NCBI RefSeq assembly: GCF_021353235.1 | Contig: NZ_JAJTWT010000003.1 | Location: 434,001-498,000 of the forward strand | Source of the DNA: Pelomonas caseinilytica | GTDB taxonomy: Bacteria; Pseudomonadota; Gammaproteobacteria; Burkholderiales; Burkholderiaceae_C | Direction: 5' to 3' | Length of the DNA: 64,000 bases | Shown: positions 56,232 through 64,000 of the stretch, one piece after another | How the letters are laid out: the number at the start of each line of letters is the position of its first letter | Position numbering within the stretch: the first letter of the stretch is position 1 | Translations under genes and position numbers: made by a program | The notes under the pieces: model-generated | What the model was told of the DNA's origin: nothing | What the model saw: the letters and a program-made list of their open reading frames with translations, nothing else | The model's database searches: none

Positions 56232-57722
56232 TCAGGTGCCGAGGTAGCGCCGACGCAGGTGGGCCTCGAAGTGCGCCGGGTTCAGCGCCTCGCCGCTGGC
56301 GCGTTGCACCAGCTCCGGCGTCTCGTAGCGGCTGGCGGCCTGCCAGATGCGGCTGCGCAGCCAGTCGAAGACGCCGCCCAGCTCGCCGCGGGCGATCTGC
56401 TCGTCGAGCTGCGGCTGCGCCGCGCGCATCGCGGCGAACCATTGGGCCGCGTACATGGCACCGAGGGTGTAGCAGGGGAAGTAGCCGAACAGGCCCGCTG
56501 GCCAGTGCACGTCCTGCATCGGCCCGTCCTTGAAGTTGCCACGGGTGTCCAGCCCGAGCAGCTCGGCCATCCTGGCGTCCCACAGCGCCGGGATGTCGTC
56601 GACCTCGGCCTCGCCTTCGATGAGGGCGCGCTCGATGTCGAAGCGCAGCAGGATGTGGGCGGGGTAGGTGACCTCGTCGGCATCGACGCGGATGAGGCCG
56701 GGCTGCACCCGCGTCAGCAGCTTGTTCAGGTTGCCCGGCTCGAAGGCCGGCTGCGGGCCGAAGTGCCTGGCCAGCAGCGGCGCGAGCAGGCCGGCGAAGG
56801 CGGGGTGGCTGCCGAGCTGCATCTCGAAGGACAGGCTCTGGCTTTCGTGGATGCCCATGGAGCGGGCGCGGGCGATGGGCTGGCCGAGCAGCTCGCGCGG
56901 CAGGTTCTGCTCGTAGCGGCCGTGGCCGGTCTCGTGGATGACGCCCATCAGCGCCGGCAGGAAGTCGTCCTCGCGGTAGCGCGTCGTCATGCGCACGTCC
57001 TCGGGCACGCCGCCGCAGAAGGGGTGAGTGCTCTCGTCCAGCCGGCCGGCGGCGAAGTCGAAGCCCACCAGCTTCATCGCGTCCAGGCCGAGGGCCTTCT
57101 GGGCGGCGGCGGGGAAGGGGCCGACAGGCGCGATGACGGTCTCCGTGGCCTGGCGCGCGATGACGTCGCGGATGAGGCCCGGCAGCCACTGCCGCAGCGG
57201 CGCGAAGGCGCGGTCGACTTCGGCGCTGCGCATGCCCGGCTCGTACTGGTCGAGCAGGGCGTCGTACTTCGACAGGCCGGTGCTTTGCGACAGGCACTCC
57301 GCCTCCTGGCGGGCGATGGCCAGCACCTCACGCAGGTTGGGAACGAAGCCGGTCCAGTCGTTGGCGGGGCGCTGGCTGCGCCAGGCGTGCTCGCAGCGGT
57401 TGTTGGCCAGGCTCTTGGCCTCGACGAGGGCCTGGGGCAGGGCGTTGGCGGCCCGCCAGACGCGGCGGATCTCGCGCAGGTTGGCGCGCCGGGTGTCGTC
57501 CAGCGGCTCGGCCGCCGCGGCGTCCAGCAGGCCGGGCAGGGCGGGGTCGGTGGCGAGCTGGTGCAGCAGGCCGTCCATCTCGGCCAGGGCCAGGCTGCGG
57601 GCCTCGTTGCCGCCGGCAGGCATGTTGGCCGCCTGGTCCCACTGGGCGATGGCTTGCAGGTGGCCGAGCCGGTGCAGGCGCAGCTGGCGGGCGGTGAGGT
57701 CCGTGTAGGCGGGTGTGTTCAT
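56232..57722 (-). CDS. M32-family metallocarboxypeptidase
   Basis: 496 residues, the size of Taq-type carboxypeptidase. The zinc motif is HETGH in MGVIHETGHGRYEQN, with downstream SMGIHESQSLSFEMQLG supplying the third ligand Glu. HPFCGGVPEDVRMTTRY is also family-typical. It removes C-terminal residues in the cytosol. Start ATG 57722 overlaps the YqaA stop by four bases. Confidence 0.94.
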   Translation of the reverse strand: MNTPAYTDLTARQLRLHRLGHLQAIAQWDQAANMPAGGNEARSLALAEMDGLLHQLATDPALPGLLDAAAAEPLDDTRRANLREIRRVWRAANALPQALVEAKSLANNRCEHAWRSQRPANDWTGFVPNLREVLAIARQEAECLSQSTGLSKYDALLDQYEPGMRSAEVDRAFAPLRQWLPGLIRDVIARQATETVIAPVGPFPAAAQKALGLDAMKLVGFDFAAGRLDESTHPFCGGVPEDVRMTTRYREDDFLPALMGVIHETGHGRYEQNLPRELLGQPIARARSMGIHESQSLSFEMQLGSHPAFAGLLAPLLARHFGPQPAFEPGNLNKLLTRVQPGLIRVDADEVTYPAHILLRFDIERALIEGEAEVDDIPALWDARMAELLGLDTRGNFKDGPMQDVHWPAGLFGYFPCYTLGAMYAAQWFAAMRAAQPQLDEQIARGELGGVFDWLRSRIWQAASRYETPELVQRASGEALNPAHFEAHLRRRYLGT

Positions 57723-58216
57723 GACAGCCAAGTATCCGGAATGAGCCACAACAACGCGGCGGTGTAGAAGATGAAGCGCAGGAACTTGCCCAGGGCCATC
57801 CAGCCCACGCAGGGCCAAAAGGGCAGCCTGAGCCAGCCGGCCACGGCGCACAGCGGGTCGCCGACGACCGGCAGCCAGCTCAGCAGGCAGGCCTTGGGGC
57901 CGAAGCGCTGCAGCCAGCGCATCGCCCGCGAGTGCGAGGGCTCGTGGTGCTGGACGGCCTCCACGGCCTTCTCGGCACCATAGCCCACCCACCAGCTCGT
58001 CATGCCGCCCAGCGTGTTGCCCACGGTGGCGACCAGGACGACGGGCCAGAACATGCCCGGGTCCGCCTTGACGACGAGGTAGACGGCCGGCTCCGATCCC
58101 AGCGGCAGCAGCGTGGCCGAGATGAAGGCGATGACGAAGACCGCCACCAGGCCGACCTGGGGCAGCGCCAGCGCGGCGAGCAGGTCGTGGACGATTTGGC
58201 CGAGCCAGGCTTCCAT
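57719..58216 (-). CDS. YqaA-type DedA/SNARE-associated membrane protein
   Basis: 165 residues, about four membrane helices. The opening FVIAFISATLLPLGSEPAVY and VATVGNTLGGMTSWWVGYG are hallmarks of the YqaA branch of the DedA superfamily, and LSWLPVVGDPLCAVAGWLRL is the conserved second half. DedA proteins are linked to undecaprenyl phosphate and lipid flipping; YqaA itself is uncharacterised. It overlaps the carboxypeptidase gene and is divergent from dusB. Confidence 0.87.
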   Translation of the reverse strand: MEAWLGQIVHDLLAALALPQVGLVAVFVIAFISATLLPLGSEPAVYLVVKADPGMFWPVVLVATVGNTLGGMTSWWVGYGAEKAVEAVQHHEPSHSRAMRWLQRFGPKACLLSWLPVVGDPLCAVAGWLRLPFWPCVGWMALGKFLRFIFYTAALLWLIPDTWLS

Positions 58217-58252
58217 GCCGGCATTGTGGGGGGAGCCGGTGTGCGCGCTGGC

Positions 58253-58258
58253 TACAAT
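58253..58258 (+). promoter_or_regulatory. -10 box upstream of dusB
   Basis: TACAAT in the context GGCTACAATCTCG, 26 bases before the dusB start. No -35 of quality is visible. This promoter would drive dusB-fis, normally growth-phase regulated. Confidence 0.5.
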
Positions 58259-58284
58259 CTCGCCTCATTTTTGAGCAGAACCTC

Positions 58285-59337
58285 GTGCACATCGGTCCCT
58301 ACACCTTGCCCAACGCCCTCTTCGTGGCGCCGATGGCGGGGGTGACGGACCGGCCCTTCCGCCAGCTGTGCCGGCGCCTGGGGGCGGGCTATGCGGTCAG
58401 CGAAATGGTGACCTCGCGCCGCGAGCTGTGGACGAGCCTCAAGACCTCGCGCCGCGCCGACCACGCCGGCGAGCCAGGCCCCATCGCCGTGCAGATCGCC
58501 GGGACCGACGCCGCCATGATGGCCGAGGCCGCCGCCTACAACATCGACCGGGGCGCCCAGATCATCGACATCAACATGGGCTGCCCGGCCAAGAAGGTGT
58601 GCAACAAGTGGGCCGGCTCGGCGCTGATGCGCAACGAGGCGCTGGCGTTGGAGATCGTCCAGGCCGTGGTGGCCGTGTGTGCTCCGCGCGGCGTGCCGGT
58701 CACGTTGAAGATGCGCACCGGCTGGAGTGCCGACGAGCGCAACGCGCTGCGGCTGGCCCGCCTCTTCGAGGCCGCCGGCATCGCCATGCTGACCATCCAT
58801 GGCCGCACGCGGGAGCAGGGCTACAAGGGCCTGGCCGAGTACGACACCATCGCCGCGGTAAAGGCGGCGGTGGGCGTCCCCGTCGTCGCCAACGGCGACG
58901 TCGACTCGCCCGAGAAGGCCCGCGACGTGCTCGCCCACACCGGCGCCGACGCCCTGATGATCGGCCGCGCCGCCCAGGGACGGCCCTGGATCTTCCGCGA
59001 GGTGGCCCATTTTCTGGCGACGGGCGAACACCTGCCTGCCCCGACGGTGGCCGAAGCGCGTGACCTGCTGACCGCCCACCTGCACGACCACTACGGCCTG
59101 TACGGCGAACTCAGCGGCGTGCGCAGCGCGCGCAAGCACATCGGCTGGGCCGTGCGCGGCCTGCCCGGCGGCGAAGCCTTCCGCCAGCACATGAACACCC
59201 TGGAGCATTGCGATCAGCAGTTGCAGGCTCTGCGCGACTGGTTCGACGAACTCGGCCAGACCCACGACCGGCTGCCACCCACCGTGGCCGCCAACGACGA
59301 AGTAGACGCCCCGGCCGACGAGGCCTGCGCGGCCTGA
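58285..59337 (+). CDS. dusB: tRNA-dihydrouridine synthase B
   Basis: 350 residues, an FMN TIM barrel plus helical domain. [21 protein letters not shown] opens the barrel. The catalytic Cys lies in [13 protein letters not shown], and [17 protein letters not shown] and ANGDVDS complete the FMN and tRNA site. It reduces U17-type positions in tRNA. The start is GTG. It is the upstream partner of fis, as in E. coli. Confidence 0.95.
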   Translation: MHIGPYTLPNALFVAPMAGVTDRPFRQLCRRLGAGYAVSEMVTSRRELWTSLKTSRRADHAGEPGPIAVQIAGTDAAMMAEAAAYNIDRGAQIIDINMGCPAKKVCNKWAGSALMRNEALALEIVQAVVAVCAPRGVPVTLKMRTGWSADERNALRLARLFEAAGIAMLTIHGRTREQGYKGLAEYDTIAAVKAAVGVPVVANGDVDSPEKARDVLAHTGADALMIGRAAQGRPWIFREVAHFLATGEHLPAPTVAEARDLLTAHLHDHYGLYGELSGVRSARKHIGWAVRGLPGGEAFRQHMNTLEHCDQQLQALRDWFDELGQTHDRLPPTVAANDEVDAPADEACAA

Positions 59338-59349
59338 CGCATCCCTGCC

Positions 59350-59604
59350 ATGAGTGCCCAGAAGAACACCAACCCGCCCAACCCCATCGACGCCTGCGTG
59401 CGCGACAACCTCGAAGCCTTCTTCCGCGACCTCGACGGGCAGGAACCGCACTCCATGCACGAGATGCTGATCAAGCTCGTGGAGAAGCCGCTGTTCGAGA
59501 TCGTCATGCGCGAGGCCGGCGGCAACCAGAGCAAGGCTGCGCAGTGGCTGGGCATCAACCGCAACACGCTGCGCCGCAAACTCAACGATCACAACTTGGG
59601 CTGA
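59350..59604 (+). CDS. fis: Fis-family DNA-binding protein
   Basis: 84 residues. The C-terminal HTH ([28 protein letters not shown]) is almost the E. coli Fis/NtrC-type sequence. The N-terminal part is shorter than E. coli Fis (98 residues), as in other Betaproteobacteria. It is a nucleoid protein and regulator. It starts 12 bases after the dusB stop, and purH follows five bases after it. Confidence 0.94.
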   Translation: MSAQKNTNPPNPIDACVRDNLEAFFRDLDGQEPHSMHEMLIKLVEKPLFEIVMREAGGNQSKAAQWLGINRNTLRRKLNDHNLG

Positions 59605-59609
59605 CCCAC

Positions 59610-61187
59610 ATGGCACTCACCGCACTTCTCTCGGTCTCGGACAAGACCGGCATCCTCGAATTCGCCCAGGCGCTGCACGGCCTCGGCGCCAAGCTGCTGT
59701 CCACCGGCGGCACCGCCAAGCTGCTGGCCGACAACGGCCTGCCCGTCACCGAAGTGGCCGAGCACACCGGCTTCCCGGAGATGATGGACGGCCGCGTCAA
59801 GACCCTGCACCCCAAGATCCACGGCGGCCTGCTGGCGCGCAGCGACCTGCCCGAGCACGTGGCCGCGATGCAGCAGCACGGCATCACCCGCATCGACATC
59901 CTGGCCGTCAACCTCTACCCCTTCGAAGCCACGGTGGCCAAGGAAGGCTGCACGCTGGAAGACGCCATCGAGAACATCGACATCGGCGGCCCGGCCATGG
60001 TGCGCAGCGCGGCCAAGAACTGGAAGGACGTGACGGTGCTGACCGACGCCGCCCAGTACGCCACGGTGCTGGAGGAACTGAAGTCCAACGGCCGGACCAG
60101 CGACAAGACCCGCTTCGCCTGCAGCGTGGCCGCCTTCAACCGCATCGCCCAGTACGACGCGGCCATCAGCAACTACCTCTCCGCGCTGCAGGAAGACGGC
60201 TCCAAGGCCGAGTACCCCGCGCAGATGAACGCCACCTTCGTCAAGGTGCAGGACCTGCGCTACGGCGAGAACTCCCACCAGACTGCGGCCCTGTACCGCG
60301 ACCTCTACCCGGCCCCGGGCTCGCTCGTGACGGGCAAGCAGCTGCAGGGCAAGGAGCTGAGCTACAACAACATCGCCGATGCGGATGCGGCCTGGGAGTG
60401 CGTGAAGAGCTTCGAGGTGCCGGCCTGCGTCATCGTCAAGCACGCCAACCCCTGCGGCGTGGCCGTGGCCGCGAACGCCGCCGAGGCCTACGCCAAGGCC
60501 TTCAAGACCGACCCGACCAGCGCCTTCGGCGGCATCATCGCCTTCAACCGCGAGGTGGACGGCGCCGCCGCGCAGTTGGTGTCCAAGCAGTTCGTCGAGG
60601 TGCTGATGGCGCCCTCGTTCAGCGCCGAGGCGCTGGAGATCTTCAAGGGCAAGGTCAACGTGCGGCTGCTGCAGATCGCCCTTCCGCCCGGCGGCCCGCG
60701 GCCGTGGGACCAGGGTCGCAACGCCGGCGACAGCAAGCGCGTCGGCTCGGGCCTGCTGCTGCAGAGCGCCGACAACCACTTCCTCAAGCGCGAGGACCTC
60801 AAGGTCGTCACGACGCTGCAGCCCAGCGCCCAGCAGCTCGACGACCTGATGTTCGCCTGGACCGTGGCCCAGTACGTCAAGAGCAATGCCATCGTCTTCT
60901 GCGGCGGCGGCATGACCCTGGGCGTGGGCGCCGGCCAGATGAGCCGGCTGGACTCGGCCCGCATCGCCTCGATCAAGGCCCAGCATGCCGGCCTCACGTT
61001 GCAAGGCTCCGCGGTGGCGAGCGACGCCTTCTTCCCCTTCCGCGATGGCCTGGATGTGCTGGCCGATGCCGGCGCGACCTGCGTCATCCAGCCGGGCGGC
61101 TCGGTGCGCGACGACGAAGTCATCGCCGCGGCCAACGAGCGTGGCATCGCCATGGTCCTCACGGGCGTGCGGCATTTCCGGCACTAG
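59610..61187 (+). CDS. purH: Bifunctional AICAR transformylase/IMP cyclohydrolase
   Basis: 525 residues, the last two steps of purine synthesis. The N-terminal MGS-like cyclohydrolase domain ([46 protein letters not shown]) ends near residue 190. The transformylase follows with [14 protein letters not shown] and the catalytic Lys and His in [11 protein letters not shown], and ends [15 protein letters not shown]. The spacing suggests co-transcription with dusB-fis. Confidence 0.96.
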   Translation: MALTALLSVSDKTGILEFAQALHGLGAKLLSTGGTAKLLADNGLPVTEVAEHTGFPEMMDGRVKTLHPKIHGGLLARSDLPEHVAAMQQHGITRIDILAVNLYPFEATVAKEGCTLEDAIENIDIGGPAMVRSAAKNWKDVTVLTDAAQYATVLEELKSNGRTSDKTRFACSVAAFNRIAQYDAAISNYLSALQEDGSKAEYPAQMNATFVKVQDLRYGENSHQTAALYRDLYPAPGSLVTGKQLQGKELSYNNIADADAAWECVKSFEVPACVIVKHANPCGVAVAANAAEAYAKAFKTDPTSAFGGIIAFNREVDGAAAQLVSKQFVEVLMAPSFSAEALEIFKGKVNVRLLQIALPPGGPRPWDQGRNAGDSKRVGSGLLLQSADNHFLKREDLKVVTTLQPSAQQLDDLMFAWTVAQYVKSNAIVFCGGGMTLGVGAGQMSRLDSARIASIKAQHAGLTLQGSAVASDAFFPFRDGLDVLADAGATCVIQPGGSVRDDEVIAAANERGIAMVLTGVRHFRH

Positions 61188-61251
61188 ACGTGCCCCTCGC
61201 CGGGGCGGCTGCCGCTGAACGTGGGGCCGCCCCGCCGGTCTTGCAGACCGC

Positions 61252-61370
61252 GCTGCGGCTAATGCCGCAGCCCTTCGGCAGGCACGGCAAGTCCACTGGA
61301 CTTGCCGTGTCCCGCCTCAGCCCCCGAGGGGACGGCGATGCTTGCGGCATCGAGCCGCAAGCACATCGCC
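61252..61370. other. Three strong hairpins in the purH-aldehyde dehydrogenase gap
   Basis: Inside the 487-bp gene-free stretch 61188-61674, three inverted repeats stand in series: GCTGCGGC/GCCGCAGC (61252-61271); CACGGCAAGTCCA with a single-base loop to TGGACTTGCCGTG (61283-61309); and GCTTGCGGC/GCCGCAAGC (61340-61362), extended by GGCGAT/ATCGCC. None has a T-tract. They may be extragenic palindromes or a structured RNA. A CCCCCGAGGGG word recalls the ftsI-murE repeat. Confidence 0.75.
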
Positions 61371-61406
61371 ATGGCGGGCCGGCTTGGGAGCGGCCCGGCG
61401 CTCGGC

Positions 61407-61558
61407 CCGAACAGCCGAACAGCCGAACAGCCGAGCAGCCGAGCAGCCGAGCAGCCGAGCAGCCGAGCAGCCGAGCAGCCGAGCAGCCGAGCAGCCGAGC
61501 AGCCGAGCAGCCGAGCAGCCGAGCAGCCGAGCAGCCGAGCAGCCGAGCAGCCGAACAG
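61407..61558. repeat. Octanucleotide tandem array, 19 copies
   Basis: A perfect 8-bp array. Units 1-3 are CCGAACAG, units 4-18 are CCGAGCAG, and unit 19 is CCGAACAG again. It is non-coding and begins about 220 bp after purH and ends about 117 bp before the aldehyde dehydrogenase start. Such arrays change copy number by slippage. Confidence 0.97.
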
Positions 61559-61674
61559 TGTGGGTGTCGCTGGCGCGACTAGGTGCAGCCCTCTAGTCCA
61601 GGGCCGGCCCCGATGGTGAGGGGGCGGCTTGCGGTTAGCCTCGGTGGATTCGAGCAAGAACCGGAGACGAGCCC

Positions 61675-63084
61675 ATGGACACCGCGCTGCAGGAACGGCT
61701 GCACCTGGCATTGACCGCCCAGCGCCGCGCCTTCGAGGCCGAGCGCATGCCGTCCTACGAGGTGAGGCGCGACCGCCTCGAGCGCGTGCTGCGCATGACG
61801 CGCGAGCACGGCGAGGCCCTCGCCGTCGCCATGGCCCAGGACTTCGGCCACCGCGCCCGCCAGGAGTCGCTGCTGGCCGACATCTTCACCGTCGAGGCCG
61901 GCGCCCGCCATGCCCTCAAGCGCCTGCGCCGCTGGATGAAGCCGCGCCGCGTCGAGACGCCGCTGCACTTCCTGCCCGGCCGCAACGTGCTGATGCGCCA
62001 GCCCCTGGGCGTCGTCGGCATCGTCTCGCCCTGGAACTACCCCTATTACCTGGCCATGGAGCCGGCCGTCGCGGCGCTGGCGGCCGGCAACCGCGTGCTC
62101 ATCAAGCCCTCCGAGCTGACGCCCGCCACCTCCGAACTGATGGCGCGCCTCGTCGCCGAGCACTTCAAGCCCGAGGAGATGCAGGTCATCACCGGCGACG
62201 CCGAGGTCGGCAAGGCCTTCACCGAGCTGCCGCTGGACCACCTCTTCTTCACCGGCTCCACCGCCATCGGCCGCCATGTGGCCCAGGCGGCGGCCCGCAA
62301 CCTCACGCCCGTGACGCTGGAACTGGGCGGCAAGTCGCCCGCCATCGTCGACCGCAGCTGCGACCTGGGCCTGACCGCCTCCCGCCTGGCCTTCGGCAAG
62401 CTCTTCAACGCCGGCCAGACCTGCGTCGCGCCCGACTACCTGCTGGTGCCGCGCGAGATGGTCGAGCCCCTGAGCCAGGCCATCCTCGGCGAGATGCGCC
62501 GCATGTACCCGCGCATCGCCGGCAATGCCGACTACACCAGCATCGCCACGCCCCGCCACCTCGCGCGGTTGCAAGGCCTGATCGCCGACGCCGCCGCGCG
62601 CGGCGCCCGCGTGCTGCGCAGCCACGACGAACAACCCGACGACCGCCGCCTCGTACCGACCCTGCTGCTGGACGTGACGGCGCAGATGAGCGTCATGCAG
62701 GAAGAGATCTTCGGCCCGCTGCTGCCCGTCGTCGGCTACGACCGCCTCGACGACGCCCTGGCCCACGTCAACGCCGGCGACCGGCCGCTGGCCCTGTACT
62801 GGTTTGGCAGCGACACCGCCGCGCGCGACCGCGTCATGCGCGAGACCCTGGCCGGCGGCGTCACCGTCAACGACTGCCTCTGGCACCTGGGCCAGGAGGA
62901 GCAGCCCTTCGGCGGCGTGGGCGCCAGCGGCATGGGGGCCTATCACGGCGAATGGGGCTTCCGCACCTTCAGCAAGGAAAAGCCCCTGTTCATCCAGTCG
63001 CGCTTCGCCGGCACCAAGCTCTTCCAGCCGCCCTACGGCGCCACATTCGAGCGCCTGCTCGGCCTGCTGAAGAAGGTGGTGTGA
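61675..63084 (+). CDS. Coniferyl-aldehyde-type dehydrogenase
   Basis: 469 residues, aldehyde dehydrogenase superfamily. The class fits the CalB/coniferyl aldehyde branch (short N-terminus, RQPLGVVGIVSPWNYPYYLAMEP). The catalytic Cys is in FNAGQTCVAPDY, the general base Glu in TLELGGKSPAIV, and FFTGSTAIGR binds NAD. It oxidises an aldehyde to an acid. It overlaps the next gene by one base and may handle the aldehyde made by the GMC enzyme downstream. Confidence 0.88.
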   Translation: MDTALQERLHLALTAQRRAFEAERMPSYEVRRDRLERVLRMTREHGEALAVAMAQDFGHRARQESLLADIFTVEAGARHALKRLRRWMKPRRVETPLHFLPGRNVLMRQPLGVVGIVSPWNYPYYLAMEPAVAALAAGNRVLIKPSELTPATSELMARLVAEHFKPEEMQVITGDAEVGKAFTELPLDHLFFTGSTAIGRHVAQAAARNLTPVTLELGGKSPAIVDRSCDLGLTASRLAFGKLFNAGQTCVAPDYLLVPREMVEPLSQAILGEMRRMYPRIAGNADYTSIATPRHLARLQGLIADAAARGARVLRSHDEQPDDRRLVPTLLLDVTAQMSVMQEEIFGPLLPVVGYDRLDDALAHVNAGDRPLALYWFGSDTAARDRVMRETLAGGVTVNDCLWHLGQEEQPFGGVGASGMGAYHGEWGFRTFSKEKPLFIQSRFAGTKLFQPPYGATFERLLGLLKKVV

Positions 63085-63587
63085 TGCAGCGCCGCCGACT
63101 GTTGAAGCTGGGCCTCGGGGCCGCCGTCGTCATCGGCGTGGCCGGGGCCGGCATCGCGCTGATCAAGCCGGGCCTGGTCGACGGCAAGCTCAGCCCCGGC
63201 TCGCGCGAGCTGATGCGCGCCGTCGCCGTGGCCGTGCTCGGCGACCTGCTGCCCGCGGGCGCGGCCCGCGAATCGGCGCTGGACGCCCAGCTCGCGCGGC
63301 TCGACCAGGCCGTCGCCTCCCTGCCGGCGGCCACGCGCAAGGAGCTGTCCGACGCCCTCGGCCTGCTCGCCACGGCCGCGGGGCGCTATACCCTCGTGGG
63401 CCTGTCCCGGCCCTGGGGCGAAGCCGGCCCCGCCGACATCCGCCAGGCCCTCGACGCCATGCGACTGTCGAGCTCCAACACCCGCCAGCAGATCTACCAC
63501 GCACTGCGCGACCTCAACGCCATCGCCTTCTTCACCGAGCCGGTGAACTGGCAGGCCGCCGGCTACCCCGGCCCGAGAGACATCTGA
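63084..63587 (+). CDS. Tat-signal small subunit, gluconate dehydrogenase subunit 3-like
   Basis: 167 residues. MQRRRLLKLGLGAAVVIGVAGAG looks like a twin-arginine signal. The rest is helical, with DLLPAG and DLNAIAFFTEPVNWQAAGYPGP, which resembles the conserved end of gluconate 2-dehydrogenase subunit 3 proteins. Those accompany GMC oxidoreductases, and a GMC gene follows with a one-base overlap. It probably assists export or assembly of that enzyme. Confidence 0.7.
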   Translation: MQRRRLLKLGLGAAVVIGVAGAGIALIKPGLVDGKLSPGSRELMRAVAVAVLGDLLPAGAARESALDAQLARLDQAVASLPAATRKELSDALGLLATAAGRYTLVGLSRPWGEAGPADIRQALDAMRLSSSNTRQQIYHALRDLNAIAFFTEPVNWQAAGYPGPRDI

Positions 63588-64000
63588 TGAGTTCCTTGCC
63601 CGACCCCATCGTCGACGGCCTGCAGCGGGGCTGGAAGGTCCACGGCGGCCCCCATGCGGCCCTGCCCGCGGCCCTGGACTGCGACGTCGCCATCATCGGC
63701 AGCGGCGCCGGCGCCGGCATCACGGCTGAGATGCTGGCCCGCGCCGGCTTGAAGATCGTCATCGTCGAGGAGGGCCCGCTGCGCTCCAGCAGCCAGTTCC
63801 GCCAGCGCGAGGCCGACGCCTACCCCCAGCTCTACCAGGAAGCCGCCGGCCGCAAGACGGCCGACCAGGCCATGAACATCCTGCAGGGCCGCTGCGTCGG
63901 CGGGTCGACGACGGTCAACTGGACCGGCAGCTTCCGCACGCCGCCCGACGCGCTGGCCTATTGGGGCGAGAAGTTCGGCCTGACGGACTTCAACGAGGCC
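63587..64000 (+). CDS. GMC-family oxidoreductase, N-terminal part (cut by window end)
   Basis: The first 138 residues are present and the frame is open to the last base. The FAD Rossmann motif is IIGSGAGAGITAEML (about residues 39-53), with IVEEGP after it. NILQGRCVGGSTTVNWTGSFRTP is the GMC signature 1 region. It oxidises an alcohol using FAD; the substrate is unknown. It forms a module with the preceding two genes. Confidence 0.88.
   Translation, partial: MSSLPDPIVDGLQRGWKVHGGPHAALPAALDCDVAIIGSGAGAGITAEMLARAGLKIVIVEEGPLRSSSQFRQREADAYPQLYQEAAGRKTADQAMNILQGRCVGGSTTVNWTGSFRTPPDALAYWGEKFGLTDFNEA

Noticed and set aside
61283-61309. Terminator of purH
   Set aside because: The hairpin is perfect but no T-tract follows on either strand. 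It is listed as a structural repeat instead.
61407-61558. Possible CRISPR array
   Set aside because: The unit is only 8 bp and contiguous, with no spacers and no cas genes. It is a simple tandem repeat.

Overview
The window is about 64 kb of very GC-rich, densely packed chromosomal DNA. The gene content and order point to a betaproteobacterium of the order Burkholderiales, most likely from the Rubrivivax/Leptothrix/Roseateles neighbourhood: a gltIJKL transporter, a complete mra/dcw cluster, a dusB-fis-purH run and a PEP-CTERM protein. The genus is an inference from family knowledge. No search could be run.

Layout. 1-230: a sigma70-type promoter with a CIRCE operator fires leftward out of the window, probably into groESL. 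233-7051: PEP-CTERM protein, LysR regulator, glutamate/aspartate ABC transporter gltIJKL, then a divergent SDR/LysR pair. 7071-11696 (minus): a four-gene, stop-start-overlapping operon encoding two substrate-binding-like envelope proteins (one fused to a von Willebrand A domain), an XpaC-like membrane protein and TelA. 11780-16953: five overlapping genes, pyrC, NYN nuclease, DUF3025, HtrA-like protease and FHA membrane protein. 16960-19000 (minus): cysK and a Cys-rich flavoprotein. 19070-19515: RNase P RNA. 19604-30816: Bcr/CflA exporter, alpha-carbonic anhydrase, hybrid histidine kinase, chalcone-isomerase-like protein, chemoreceptor, penicillin-acylase-family enzyme and DUF418 membrane protein.

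31121-49077 is the division and cell wall (dcw) cluster: mraZ-rsmH-ftsL-ftsI-murE-murF-mraY-murD-ftsW-murG-murC-ddl-ftsQ-ftsA-ftsZ. These genes make lipid II from UDP-MurNAc and build the divisome. The cluster is preceded by a sigma70 promoter, four 10-bp MraZ-type boxes that run into the mraZ start codon, and a LexA-like box. It is punctuated by non-coding repeats: a 75-bp tandem duplication before murE and two mutually inverted palindromic elements bracketing murG. lpxC, often the next gene after ftsZ, is displaced by a block of four unrelated genes (efflux pump, hydrolase, TetR, orphan histidine kinase).

54831-56196: a small RelA/SpoT-domain protein overlapping an 80-residue partner gene, then a small membrane protein. 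56232-58216 (minus): M32 carboxypeptidase and a DedA/YqaA protein. 58285-61187: dusB, fis, purH. 61188-61674 is non-coding and holds three strong hairpins and a 19-copy octanucleotide array. 61675-64000: aldehyde dehydrogenase, a Tat-type small subunit and the start of a GMC oxidoreductase cut by the window end.

The candidates most worth following up are the TelA/XpaC/VWA operon, the RelA/SpoT-plus-small-protein pair, the inverted palindromic elements around murG, and the LexA-like box before mraZ.
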